Assembly (NCBI GenBank): GCA_003254885.1
Contig: QANT01005266.1
Coordinates: 62,001 to 126,000, forward strand
From: Purshia tridentata
Lineage: Eukaryota > Streptophyta > Magnoliopsida > Rosales > Rosaceae
Reading direction: 5' to 3'
DNA: 64,000 nt
Below are positions 10,562 to 23,138 of the stretch, one piece after another (the first letter of the stretch is position 1; each line of letters starts with the position of its first letter). The translations under genes were made by a program, and so were the position numbers. Below the pieces are notes generated by a model. The model did no database searches. It was not told where the DNA came from and worked only from the letters and a program-made list of their open reading frames with translations.

Positions 10562-13022
10562 CTAGTGATGTGTCACCTCTGATATACCCCTTGAGTCGCT
10601 CCGAATCTCTGCCAAAGGGTTTACAATGAACCCACTCTTATCCTGGAGCCGAAACCTAAGGTTCTCCAACATTGAAGTTTCAGCATTGCCATTGTCATCA
10701 CCTCTGTAGCGCATGGCTGCTGTGGATGCCGTGGCCCTAGAATTAGAAAACCTCGAGGTGGAGATCCTGCCTCTGCCTTCTGTTTTCCTCCAGAACTTGG
10801 AGCTCCAAAACTCAGCTCCAGGAAGCAGACAACATGTTTTGCTGTGTGAGTCAACATTAGTCATTCTTCCACTTGACAAAGCCAAATCATATGAGATCTC
10901 ATCCAGTGCCAGCTCTAGCCCATGTACACGTGTCTCCAAAGAATGCATTCCATTTTGTGAGCTACCAATGAATCTCTAATGTAAGAAATGGAATGGAGAA
11001 TGATTAGAAGCAGCTCCTCATTTATAATGCACTACAAGCACAAGAATGAGTAACTTCCAAATACCTTATTTTATATCTTCCAGAGTTGTTATACAGCTTT
11101 GGTGAATGAAAATAAACAAATGACTCTTGTATAAAGTATAATTACAGAATTTAGGTTACAAACTGCTGTTATAAACCACATATTTCACAAAATGATCATG
11201 TGTCTAGCATGACTTCTCTTGAAAAACAAACTAAATCATAATATAGACAGATTTGTAGTTGCAATTATCCGAGCAAATAAAAAAAACTACTTTAAGAGGA
11301 AACTTTTTTCAAGTAGTGGAAACAAACCTGCAGGAGATCAAGCAAACTTGATTGCTGCTTTTCAATCTGAACAAGCTGATTGCGGATCAGAGATAAATCC
11401 TCACATTCTCTGTGGTTCTTATGGATATCCTCAGTAACATTACTGACTACAACCATGGATTCTAAAATCTCCTCTTCATACGGAGCCACGCGAGATCCTG
11501 ATCTAGCCCCACCAAATTTGTGCACTTTGTTATCAGAACTCTTGTGGAATAATGCCCGTTTTGTTTCTGGCTTTGAAAATCTAGTCTTCTCATTGATCCT
11601 TCTTTCCGGGACATCCACATCCCTCTCCTTGAAACCATCATCAACCTGCGAGGGAGCACCAAGAGCAGCAATCTCAACTTCCCAATTGGAAGGTTTCTTC
11701 CGGTCTTGCTTTTGAAACATTGCTGGATTCTTCTTCTTGTCATTGCTCCTCAAAGGGCTTCTCTTCCTAGCAGTGGTAGCATAAGAACTATCAGGCGGAG
11801 TCGATCTGCTAGCAGGGATAGGTTTCTTAGCACCACAGTTTGTAGACCCAGCTGGTTGGCGTCCATCACTTGAATTCTCTGGACCCATCAAAAACCCAAA
11901 ATCAAAGACTAGAAAAACTACTAATCCAATCAATTTTACAAACCAAACTTAATATAACATGGAAAGAAATGCAACATAAATAATTCATTAACCATATCCA
12001 TTTTGTAAGTATTGAAATCTAATAATACCTCTGGAGGAAGCATGCGAATGAGGCGGCGGCGAACCCTCCTCGGAAACATCCGGAATCTGCTTCCAAGCCT
12101 CCATCATCTGATTCATCACCTCCCTAACACCCTTCACCTATACACCATTCCAAAATCACCACATTGACAAATAAACAAAAAAAAAAAGTATTACAAAAAA
12201 TAATAACAGTAGAACACTAATTACCTTATCGAATTTCCGATTCTCGAAAGTTGTTAAAGAGCCAGCTTTGAATTCGGACAGCATGTCTCTCTCTGCAACC
12301 GCCAGCTTCGCTAAAGCTTCGGCGGCTGCCTTCCTTGCTGCCCAATCCTCGCTGCTCAGGAACCCCACCAAGCAAGGAACCAGATTCCTCAAAGCTCCGT
12401 GACCCGACGCCCCGCCCGACCTGATCACGCTCCCGATCAACGTCAGAAGCGCCGGCTTCGCCTTGAAGCTATCGCTCTTCAGCAGCTTCTCGAACTTCGG
12501 CAGTAGCCTCGCCAGCTTGGCGGGCTCCGGGTTGGTCGCGGCGTCGATGGCCGAGGCCAAGCACAGGGCCGCCCCGATCTGCGAATTCGCGTCCTGCTCC
12601 GTGAACAGCGCCTCGGTAAGGGGCTTGGAAAAGGAGCTAAACGACGGCTTGGTGACGTGGCAGGAGAGCGAAGCGACGGCGTTTTGGCAAGCGGATCGGA
12701 CCGCGGAGTCCGGGTCGCGGAGCCGTTTGGTGATGTTGGTGAGCATTTTGGAGAGGTGCGGAGCGAGCGCGTCACCGTGGAATTCCGAGAGGACGGAGAT
12801 GAGGTGGACGCATTGCTTGCGCACCGGAGACTTGTCGGAGGCGTCGGTGGAGTGGATGCAGGAAAGGAAAGTGGGTACGGAGCTCGGGTCGAGGGTCCGA
12901 GCTATGGATTCCAGCTCGTTAACCGCGAGAGAGTGAGTGTCGCGGTCGGAGAGCTTGGTCAGGCACGTGAACACCCGGTGCTTGAGGGCGTGGCCGGGTC
13001 GGGTGGATTCGGCGGGAGGCAT
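10562..13022 (-). CDS. TORTIFOLIA1/SPIRAL2-like microtubule-associated protein
   Basis: Exons 13022-12225, 12137-12029, 11878-11328 and 10975-10562 give 623 residues. The first exon (266 residues) is a HEAT-repeat (TOG-like) domain: helical pairs such as LKHRVFTCLTKLSDRDTHSL, VRKQCVHLISVLSEFHG and WAARKAAAEALAKLAV. A basic, Ser/Pro-rich linker (residues ~290-450) follows. The C-terminal helical block begins at residue 487 with RFIGSSQNGMHSLETRVHGL and continues LELALDEISYDLALSSGRM, a hallmark of plant TOR1-like proteins. Family members bind cortical microtubules and control growth direction of elongating cells; the specific role of this paralogue is unknown. The first exon has much higher GC than its surroundings, which is usual for this family. 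The start is the first ATG (MPPAESTRPGHALKHRVF). Confidence 0.9.
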
Positions 13023-13231
13023 TGTGGTTGTTTTGGTGCGTTGGGGTCAGGTTTAAGGGTCGGGCCGCAGAGCTTCCGGAATCTCCAGCAACATTGCTGG
13101 AGCTTTTGAGATTTGTCGGTGTTTCAGAGAGCTGTTGGAGTTCTGTGTGCTTTTTAAACTGAGAGAGTCGTCACGGGATTTTTGGCCAAGGCAACGATGT
13201 AGTGGTGAATAGGAAGTGCATTCGTTATTCG

Positions 13232-13514
13232 TTAATTGCGGTTTAAGAGTGATAATGACTGGGCTGGGCAGGAGAGGTTTCCCAATTTTTCACTTCACTC
13301 AAGGGTTGTTTGGTAATTCGTCATGCAGCTTATTAATATAACAAGCCATTAAACCTTGCCGGAATTCCAAATATTAATTGCGGTTTAAGAGTGATAATGA
13401 CTGGGCTGAGCAGGAGAGGTTTCCCAATTTTTCACTTCACTCAAGGGTTGTTTGGTAATTCGTCATGCAGCTTATTAAGATAACAAGCCATTAAACCTTG
13501 CCGGAATTCCAAAT
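13232..13514. repeat. Tandem duplication, two 142-base copies
   Basis: Bases 13232-13373 are repeated at 13374-13514. Shared sequence starts TTAATTGCGGTTTAAGAGTG and ends CCTTGCCGGAATTCCAAAT. I see only two substitutions (GGG to GAG, and AAT to AAG). It lies about 210 bases upstream of the TORTIFOLIA1-like start codon and may duplicate promoter sequence. Confidence 0.95.
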
Positions 13515-16500
13515 CATACCCTGAGGAGTTGAAGTAAGCTGAGAAGGAAATGTTTAGGTGGAAGCACGAGAGCACGTGAGGAATTATAACACGGCAGTGA
13601 ATGCGGGGTTAATTTGTGCCTAACATCAAGAGGTGTCACGTGACAGTTGCAGGGGTTATTATGTGAAAGTCACTGTGCCTATAATCAAGCTCGAGCTGCT
13701 CTGGTTTTTACTACTCAATAATCAATATGATTACTTGTATTCATACATCTTCCAGTGCTTGTACTCATGAATTGTGATTGTGTTTGGGATGCATGCCTTA
13801 TCTCACAAAATGTTCTCACAGGCTCATATTTGTTTCAACAATACTACATTTACCACTTTTTTATACCATAATTTTATACAATTTTATGTGACATTCATAA
13901 ATTGGACACTAAAAAAATAAAAATAAAAATCCTAAAAATAAGGAAATATTTTACCAGTATAATAATAACACGCAAAATAATACAACAAACATGGCATAAA
14001 AATATAATAAGAATAACATTATTGTATTTGTTATATTGAAAATTTAAGTGAATAGTTAAATATAATCATATCTAGTCTAATAATAATAGAAAAGTTTAAC
14101 AATACTACTATTTATAAAACATTATAATGTGTAACATTTCAGATATTTAACAATATAAACTATAACTTCTCAGAGTGGTTTACTAAAAGCTTGATCCACC
14201 CATACATATTAAAGTAGTAACCAAATTTAAGCCTTTATTTGTTCACCAAACAAATAAGAGGTTGAACTAATTAAAGATGCATGATAGAATGCAAAAATTA
14301 ATTATAAAATTTGAGAGGAGCTAGTTTGATGAACCATCGATCTGTCATTTCAAAATCAATTATGGAGGGCATGTGCATGCATTAGATAACAAGAGGCTAG
14401 CTATTTTATTTCCTATTTGTATATATACTCTAAATAATTTATGATATATATCCTAACAAGAAACTATTTTTTTTAGGATTAGGAGATATAACAACCCTTT
14501 TAATGCTCAAGTTAATTGGATTAATAGTGTATTAGTGGACCATCAAATGAAAGCAGCAATGCAATTTGTTAAATAAATTGTGGGCCAAACTCAAACATCT
14601 GCACTCAATCTGAACCCTACTGATCATAAAAATGTGGGTCTCAACTCCTCAACCTCTCCTTACCTACCTCTTTACACATGACCCCTAAGAAAGAAAAAAA
14701 GGGAGCGAAATGGTATTGTTTAGAGGGAATTGAAGCAAAAGAATTGATTGCTTCAAGAAGCTCAAAATATGGAAATGATTGTCGACAAGGAATAAAAGAA
14801 AATTGCTGCTTACACAATATATAGGACATATGGGCAACTCCTGAGATTACAATTTACAACTGCTGCCATTGATATTTGATAAGGCAGTCGGTGAGGTTTG
14901 GTTACATGGTCAATTTGGTCATTCATGTTGGTGGGATCGATCGATACATTCTAGGAAACTTTGAATGAATCAATGTCTTACACCTGTTAGTTCGATCAAC
15001 AGTTGTTCTAATTTAATATTTGACTTGTATTTTTACCGGGTTTTTTAATTCTAAATCATTTATTATGTTAACCTGAGAGAGGAGCTGACAGAGTTGTACT
15101 TAAATTGTGTTTTTATCTGTGTTGTCTTGTGTACGATTAAATTGCACATAAAAAAATATTAATTTGATATATTTTATAAATACACTTTTTAAAGCATTTT
15201 AAGTTTTTTAAATTTAGTGTTGTTTAACAATACTAAGCAAAAAGTAATTATGTTTTGAGAACACTTACCATCATAGAACGGATTTTGGGATTAGCATAGA
15301 CTAAACTTTGGGATTTTGGTTTCAAGCTTCTAAATTAAATGTTTTAATTACCATCGTAAATATGTTTCCCTTTATCAAACACAAACTCTGTAAAAAAATT
15401 ATATGTGAAAACTTTCATTCCAATTAAACTCCCATAAATATACAAGCGCAAATTTTTTTCACATATTCCAATTGTCGAGCGTTTGGCTGTTTATTTTTGC
15501 TTTTCTCTCGAGCGCTTAATGTTGATTTATCGATTTTATGGTCCAAAATTATAGAGTTCAAGCTTAACATGCAATTTTTATAAATTTCATTCTACACCTT
15601 AAGAGAGTATGAAATAAATCAGTATTTTATACTCTTGAAAACGAGAAAAAAAAGTAGCAGTAAGTGTTTGTTGAAGTGCTCGGCTGTTATAAAAAAAATA
15701 CTGTCAAGTGCTCGGGAATGGATATTAAAAAAAGAAGAAAACAAAACGGTGTTTATCGGACTTTATTTAGGAAAAAAAAAATCTATAAAGTTTCAGTACA
15801 AAAGAGAAATCTAAAAATGACTAAACTCTAATTTATCCTATTATATATACTTGATTGATGGATGGATGGATATATGGTTGGTCCTAATTAGACTCATACA
15901 CAAAGTTTGCAGAGTGCAGCCCATGTGCAATTTCTTTGTATGTAGTGCGACACATAACATGAATCAAGTCTCTCTCTTTTTTGTCTCTATCTGAGTGATG
16001 CCACGTACCCATAGGAATAGACTATATTCATATATACATAACATAATCCTGCCAAGAAACAAAACATTCTTTTATGTGGCCACTGCATATAGCTGCCATG
16101 CTTGTTTGCCACGTCGTCCTATACTATATATATGTACAAATTAATTGTTGTGAAATGTTTGTTGACTCGCCAAAATAAAAATAAAAATTGAAATATGTTA
16201 TTCAAGCATCGTTTTTTCTTTTCCTTTTTTTTTTTTTGTGGTGGGTGACTTAGAATTTAAGAAAATACTTTAATTCCATGTGTGTGTGCATGTTCCCATG
16301 TGATGGACTCGAATTAATTTCGGTGGCATTTTGGTCATCAAAACTATTGTGTATCAATCATCATCAACAACATTATCATTATGCCTTGTTTATCATCACT
16401 CTTCATAATTCCACATGCAAAGAAGAGGACAATCATGTGGCGGTCAATGCTCTTTGACTTTCAAGGCACATAAATAAATAAAAGAAAAACCAGATGGTCT

Positions 16501-17019
16501 TTGCCTCTTTGGCCTCATCTCTCCGGTGGAATTATTTTCTTCATTTCTATTTTATAAATCAACAATTTTTGTACTTTTCATTGGGGTTTTAAGCCAACAA
16601 GAGACTTTGCTACACAACTGAATGAGTATATTATTCGAATCCAGAATATCTAGTAAATAAGATTTTAATACAATGTGTTTAAAATACTTATGTTATCAAA
16701 AATAAGACAACAATGTATATATTAACTTATTAAGTTAAAAATATAAATTTTTTCTTACAATTATGTTACCGACAGGTTTTAGTTTATTTTAGTTTCTTCA
16801 TATGGTTTTTCAGATTATGAGCTCATTTAATATACTATGCAAGATATTAGACTCAAACTATTGTCGCATAAAATATTGGCTTGGATTAAATTTATAGTTC
16901 TAATTTGGTGTTTGGTGTTTCTATACATCCACCCCAAACCGATATCACATTTTTATCAGTAAATTTTTCATTTTTTTTTTGGTCACATTATAAATTTGGA
17001 GTTTTGCCATAGATGTGGA

Positions 17020-18480
17020 GACCCAAAGGTTGTTGGATATGACAGCCCAACTTCAATTTTGCAACTTTAGGTCTTCAACGTCAAATAAAAGATACTAGTT
17101 TTTTTGGCACTCATTCCGCACATATTGATTGATATTTTTACCATATTTTTTTAAAATTTTATTCTCATAGCTTTACAAAATCCACTAGTCTCTCTACGTT
17201 TTAAGATAATAGGATGTCTTTTGTTGAATAAAGAGTATTTTAGACAATCATCTTTTTTACGAAGTTTATAATACCAAACTATTCTTCTAGCTTTATAATA
17301 ACAAAGATAATACAGGTGTAGATTGTAGAACCCCACATGATGAGTGAGATCTATATACATGACATCTCACTCGGTTGGGTCAATTGTTGGGCAGACAACA
17401 ATACAACATTGTGGTTGGGTTTGAAACTTTGAAGTTGAGAGGTGAACTAAAACAAGGACAGGAGGGACGGTTCAGGTTTCATTCTTGTTCATTTGGATTC
17501 GATCAAAATGAAAGCAATTTTGTTGTGTTGCCCTCATTTGCTTCGAATTACATAAAACACCTTTCACAAATCTAGTGGTGGACTCCAAAGCTTGAAGCCA
17601 CTGGACGTTGACATGACTCAAAATCTTTGGTTAATCTTGGCCCAATTCATATCTACACAATAAGCCCAACCCATTTTTGCTCAAAGCAGGTAGGGTCGGT
17701 TCAACTCTGGATGCATCAGTAATAAAAACGACATGCCGTTTGTATTAGTTTCGGATGTGGTATGGTATGACCTTCAATTTTAGGGCAAGTAACCATTTTA
17801 GTCCTATTGTTTCAATTTTGTCTCTATTATTTCGAGTCTTTTAATGTGATATATATTTGGTTACAATTAAGTCCAAACTTAAAATTTTGTCCAAATATAA
17901 ACAGTGAAATCTTTATTTTTATTAATGCGTGAGTGTCAGTATACAAATTTTATGGCAATTTTGCTCATAAACTCACAAATGCTAACATTGCTTATGGTTT
18001 TGACTTGAAAATCTGTCTAAAATTTAGACGAAATTTTTTTTCGAACTTGGATTTTAGTCATAGACTACCATGTTGAGGACCACAAGATTGTTGGATATGA
18101 GAGTCCACCTTCAATTTCGCAAATTTAGGCCTTCCAACATCAAATAAAAGATGGTACAAGTGTAGAAGTAGAGCCCCACATGGTGAGTGAGAACTATAAT
18201 TGTATATACATGAAATCAATTGTTGGGTTGGTAACAACACAACTTTGTGATTGGGACTGAAATTGAGAGGTGAACTAAAAGAAGGACAGGAAAGTTCAGG
18301 TTTTGACTCTTCTTCATTTGTGTTTCCGACTTCTACAAAGCCAGTTGACCTTGACATGGATCCAAAACCCAATTTCTTTGGGTTTGGTGGTATGTGAAAG
18401 CTCAGAAAGCTTGCTTAGTCTTGGCCCAATTCCTATCTTCAAAATAAACCCCAAGGGTCATGTTCAGTTCAATATAGCGA
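17020..18480. repeat. Dispersed direct duplication about 1 kb apart
   Basis: About 17020-17680 and 18075-18460 share collinear blocks: GTTGTTGGATATGA, TCAAATAAAAGAT, CCCCACATG.TGAGTGAGA, GAGAGGTGAACTAAAA.AAGG and TCTTGGCCCAATTC. The left copy carries about 190 extra bases (roughly 17097-17300) absent from the right copy, which looks like an insertion or a deletion in one copy. No coding potential is visible. This could be two decayed copies of a transposon or a local duplication. Confidence 0.7.
17760..18060. repeat. Repeat-like non-coding stretch
   Basis: The wording of this stretch (CATTTTAGTCCTATTGTTTC, then AATTAAGTCCAAAC) resembles a dispersed non-coding repeat common in plant genomes. 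It sits between the two copies of the dispersed duplication. The family cannot be named by eye. Confidence 0.3.
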
Positions 18481-19239
18481 GCCCATAGGCCCATATGAAA
18501 CTTTTTTTTTTATTTTTTGACCAAACATTACGTATGGGATACTAATTTGCACAAAGGTAGGGTTTATTAGAAGATTTTATATAAAAGGGGTGAGAGTGAT
18601 TGCTCCCAAGTCCAGTTTTTGAAAGATTTTTAAGTTTGGACCTCTGCATATTTGGGCTCTCTTTGTAATGTGAAGGCCCATGAAATGTTGTATTTGCTAA
18701 CTATTTCTAATTAATGTGAATGTTTATATAGTTTATCACATCTTCCATTCATACTCATCCATGTAAGCCAAAAGAAGTGGGGCATTACCATACATGAAAA
18801 TTAAAACCATAGCCCATTTCACTATTTCAGTACCCCTTTTGAGCAATTAGACAATTTGTAACTCTGACCTTGAATCTTTTAAAAGGGGTACTTTGTCCTT
18901 TCCTTGAATATGAGAATTGATGCATTATATAGTGCATATGATAATCACCATTATGCAGCTAGTGAAAAAGCTCATTTCAGGAATATGGACAAAACTATGC
19001 CTAGTCAAAAGCTGCTTTTTTGCCATAACCCATGTTTCTATATATTTCCTTTGCTTTCATAAAGTCTTTTCTAAAAACACACAAAAGGATCGAATTTGGA
19101 TTTAGTATAATTTCACTAGACACGAAAACAACACGACACGAACACGTTAAAAATCAACACTTTATCAGGTTTAGAATATAATATTGCAGTTAAGTTAAAA
19201 AGATTAGTAAGGTTGTATATTAGTAAAAAAATTTATTTC

Positions 19240-19860
19240 CATATGAGGATGTCCACTTAAGAGTGGCCATGTAGGAAGACAGGCTTCAAATTCTATCAAT
19301 CTATATGAAATATTCATTTTACAAGTAATTAAAATATCTTTTGAAATTTGACTATTTTCAAAATGTAGTATGGAACTATGGATTGGTGTTCTCTATATCT
19401 TGATCATGTCTTCAATATTTTGGTTGACATCACTATTTAATTTCTTATTCAAGACCTTACTCGCATGTTATAACATTTGTAATGTTGACTTGTAAGGATT
19501 GCTTTTAAAGGTTGTTTGCAATTGATCTCGATGTCCACTTATAATATAAGCTCACATGTTATACACCAGGTTTACATGGTACAGGACAAACTTATATATG
19601 TTATATTTGTGTTCTAAGATGTCTATTTATACAATAGGTTCACATGTTATAACATTAGTAATGCTAGCTTTTAAGGTAACGACAACTTCTAAAAGTTGTT
19701 TGCTATAAACCTTGATGTCCCCACTTGGCCACTTATACGACAAAGTTTATGTAATACGACTAGTTCACACGATACACTCGAATTCTCTCATTGTTAATTT
19801 ATTTTTCAGTCTCACATGTTATGTACAATACTAGTGATGATGTAATGATGGCTTTTAAAA
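19240..19860. repeat. Degenerate repeated motifs
   Basis: The motifs GATGTCCACTTA, TCACATGTTAT(AACA) and TTTTAAAGGTTGTTTGC recur with variation around 19250, 19530, 19615, 19705 and 19810. This suggests an old, decayed tandem array. No coding sequence is seen. Confidence 0.45.
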
Positions 19861-20292
19861 TTTTTTTACATGTGAGTGAAAGAGTATAAACAAGAAGACC
19901 ATATCAACTACCATATTTATTTATACCATAAGGACTCAAATTCTTTCATTATTATAAACAATGCCTTCTTTAGTAACTTTCTAACAAGTGAGGAATCCCA
20001 TAGCGTTTGTGACGGTAGAGGGGTTGTATAATATTTGAGAATTGACTTTATATTGGTTATGTGATATGTCATAATCTAATGTGTTTTAAGAAAGTAAAAG
20101 GTTGTTCTCACCCAAAAAAGAAACATTACTTTTTGATGATTAAGGTTGCCAGTATAACTGAGTATGTGATATCACTATCTGTAACTTCTGAATCCAAATA
20201 ACAACTACGTAAGTTTTATCACATGATTAGAAGAAAATCTATATTTTAGTGTAAAATAAAAAGAAAATAAAAAGACAATCTATATTTCGTGC

Positions 20293-20326
20293 TTTTATAA
20301 TAATAATAATTATTATTATTATAAAA
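20293..20326. repeat. Perfect 34-base AT palindrome
   Basis: The sequence is its own reverse complement over 34 bases, built of TAA and TTA triplets flanked by TTTTA and TAAAA. It could form a cruciform or arise from an expanded AT-rich microsatellite. Confidence 0.9.
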
Positions 20327-20799
20327 ATTCATGTTTGTCTATTCAAAGCTATTTTACTCTTGGGGCAACGGTCGACCCAGCCTACACGTGGCCCATGATA
20401 TTAGCCACTCAAAATCGGTCGGTAAGTCTCTTATTAACATTGAGGAATGAAATAAGCATACAAATATATAAACTTTATAAAAATAGATCATACAAATGGA
20501 TAAACTTTAGGAAGATAAATTACACACATCTAATTATTTAAATTAATTCATAAAAAATATAGCAAATTATAAATAAGTCAATAAAACTTTTGAAAATTAT
20601 TCATTAGTTAATATGTAATTTAAGTTTTCAAAATAGTCAATGGGATATTATCACATATTGTATTTTAGTCAATAACCCAACCCAATGCTAAATTTACTTT
20701 AAATATTGGAACAAAGATAGAGTATTTGTAATATTGAAATTTTCTGACTGGTATTTGATTGTGTTAGTGCATGTAATTTTTTGTATAGTAAATTTTTTT

Positions 20800-22110
20800 T
20801 AAACCCCCTAATCACACACAAACTTTCCTAAGTCCTCACCCATTTAGAGACTCTCCCAAAACCCCTTAAAATTTATAATACCTTATTTACCCCTCTGACG
20901 CGTTCTGACACGGGCACTGACATACACTGACGAGCACGCTAACGCGTGCACGAACGCACAGTGTAACTGTATTTTCAAAATATAGTGTAACTGTATCTCT
21001 TGAATACAGTTACACTGCAACTGAAATTGAACCTTAAACAAACAATTACACTGAAATTGAATTTTAAAAATGTAATTACACTAAAAAAATAACTACAAAT
21101 AATTACACCATTATTTTTCAACATGAAAAAAAACTTACAGGTCCATAAAAAAAATAGTTATAGTTACAGGTCTATAAAAAAAACAGTTACAATTACACCT
21201 TTCGCTAAACAAAATAATTACACCTTTGCTAAAAAACAGTTACACCTTCGCTACAGTTATATAGTTCCACTAAAAAAACTCAAACCCTAGGCTATATTAT
21301 ACGTTACTGCAGTAATAGCCTTCAAAAATGCAACTCCTACAATATAAACAGAGAGCTTATGAGGAATCTGTTACCAAGCAACAAAAAAAGGTGAGAAAAA
21401 TTAGACAGCAGAACAAGCTGATCCTACCATCACCAACATGAAGTGTAACCCGGGGATCTTACCAGCACCTTCGCTGCAGTTACACATTTTTGCGAGCCAC
21501 TTCCTGTAGTACCCCATCGTCTCCTCCACTGATAACCAAAACCAAAATGGGTAGTAAGTTGGCGTCGGGACGACGAGAAAATGACTCCAGCAGACTAAGG
21601 ACGATGAGAAGAAGCTGTCTCTGGCAGTCCGATAGCTCATCCTTGCTGGAATCGACGGATTGTCGGTGAGAAAACTCAACTCTGCCTCGACTCGATCTGG
21701 CGTCGATGCGTGGTTTAACAGCAAGTGGAGGGCAGGCAGAAGAAGAGGGAGAAGAGACGAGAAGATCTAGACTAGTCTCGTAGGCAATCGTTTCTGGAAG
21801 ATGGAGCACACGCCGGCGACTGCACTCATGAAGGGAAACCAGATAAGAGAGAGAGAAAGGGAGAGAGGGAGAGAGAGACAGAGAGACCTGATTTCAATTT
21901 TTAATAACCAGTTGTTAATTGGTAATAATGGGTATATTTGGAATATTGAAAAAAAAAGTGGGTCAAAGCTAGTTTGGTATAGTTGACTAGGGGGTTTTGG
22001 AAGATTTTAAGTTTATAACAGGGGGTTTGGAGAGAATTTAATATAAGCTAGGAGTTTAGAAATATTCTAGCTCTAATTTGGGGGTTTTGGCACATTTGCA
22101 TTTTTTTGTA
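20800..22110. repeat. Repeat-like region, possible degenerate transposon
   Basis: The left edge (AAACCCCCTAATCACACACA) and right edge (AGGAGTTT...GGGGGTTTTGGCACATTT) carry similar C-rich motifs in opposite orientation. The interior has many GTGTAACTGTAT and CAGTTACAC motifs (20960-21260) and a GA microsatellite (21843-21890). Minus-strand frames at 21401-21809 show no family resemblance. I infer a non-autonomous or decayed element; boundaries are approximate. Confidence 0.35.
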
Positions 22111-22373
22111 ATAGTTATGCCCACTTTTGTACCATCTATAATCTGGTTTATTAGATTTTAGTCAATGTTAATTATAATAATATTTTAAAATAACTCATTA
22201 ATTTTTTTGTAATATTGAAATTTTTTATAAACTTATTTATGAATAGCCCTAAAAAATATTAGTCGATCTGATACACAGTATTTTACATTTAAATAATGTA
22301 GTTACATTGCTGTAAATGTAGGGTGGACAAAGTTTATATAAACTAGACAAAAGTATATAGCATTTGACAAAAT

Positions 22374-22392
22374 ATATATATATATATATATA
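22374..22392. repeat. TA dinucleotide microsatellite
   Basis: About nine uninterrupted TA units in non-coding DNA upstream of the RING gene. Confidence 0.9.
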
Positions 22393-23138
22393 CCAATTAT
22401 AATAAATTAATCTCATACTCTATTCCTTAAATAATCTTCCATTTCATTTAATAGAAAATTCATTTATACAGTCATTTAATGATAAATAACGAGTTTAAAA
22501 TGAATTGTAAAATAAAATTTCTTACACGACCCATATAATTTAAAAATTATTATATTTGTATGAAATTTTTCTTTAACGCTTTGGACGATAAAGAAGTGGT
22601 GGTGAAGTTTTTCTTGTTCACAAAAAATCAAGTGAATTATTTTTATCAAAAGAAAGAAATTTATGTAAAAGAAAAAGGAAAAAAATGTAGAGAATTATTT
22701 ACCAAAAATAAATTACTAGAGAATTGTTGAAGGAAATCTAACCTCGAACCCAACTCAAATGTGCAAACGACGTCGTCCACATAATTAAAATATCCATTAA
22801 ACGGCATCGTCCTGTGTACTTTACAAAAATAACCCTCTCTATATGCAACTATCCCCTCAGAATAAGCCAAAACTCGGAGGACCTCAAACAGGATAAACCC
22901 GAAGTTAAAGTGAAAACCAGGGGTATTTGCGAAACCCCTGCCACTATATAATTCTAACACCGCCCTCGTTCACAAGGTCTCTGTGAAACAGAAAGAACGC
23001 GAGGGGAGCAGAGAAGTTTCCGAATTTCCGTTATCCATTTAATCTCTCTTTCAAAGATTTTTCTAATCTCTTTCTCTCTCGCAAATTATAGGGTTTTTGA
23101 TTAAATCTTGATAATTCGAATCTTACTGTTGAGAAACA

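Larger units (their letters stand above)
13023..23138. other. Ten-kilobase region without a recognisable gene
   Basis: The left edge is the promoter of the TORTIFOLIA1-like gene and the right edge the promoter and leader of the RING gene. Between them I find only short chance reading frames without family resemblance. Recognisable pieces are the tandem duplication at 13232, a dispersed duplication (17020 and 18075), degenerate repeats around 19240-19860, a palindrome at 20293 and repeat-like DNA at 20800-22110. Small RNA genes cannot be excluded by eye. Confidence 0.5.

Noticed and set aside
12463-12936. Plus-strand open frame of 157 codons
   Set aside because: It lies antisense to exon 1 of the TORTIFOLIA1-like gene and is kept open by that exon's GC-rich codons. 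No family resemblance.
21401-21809. Two overlapping minus-strand frames
   Set aside because: Neither shows a domain or family resemblance, and the surrounding DNA looks repeat-derived.
13023-23138. A hidden protein gene in the 10-kb gap
   Set aside because: I looked for conserved motifs and in-frame exon pairs and found none; all frames are short and AT-biased. A small RNA gene cannot be excluded.
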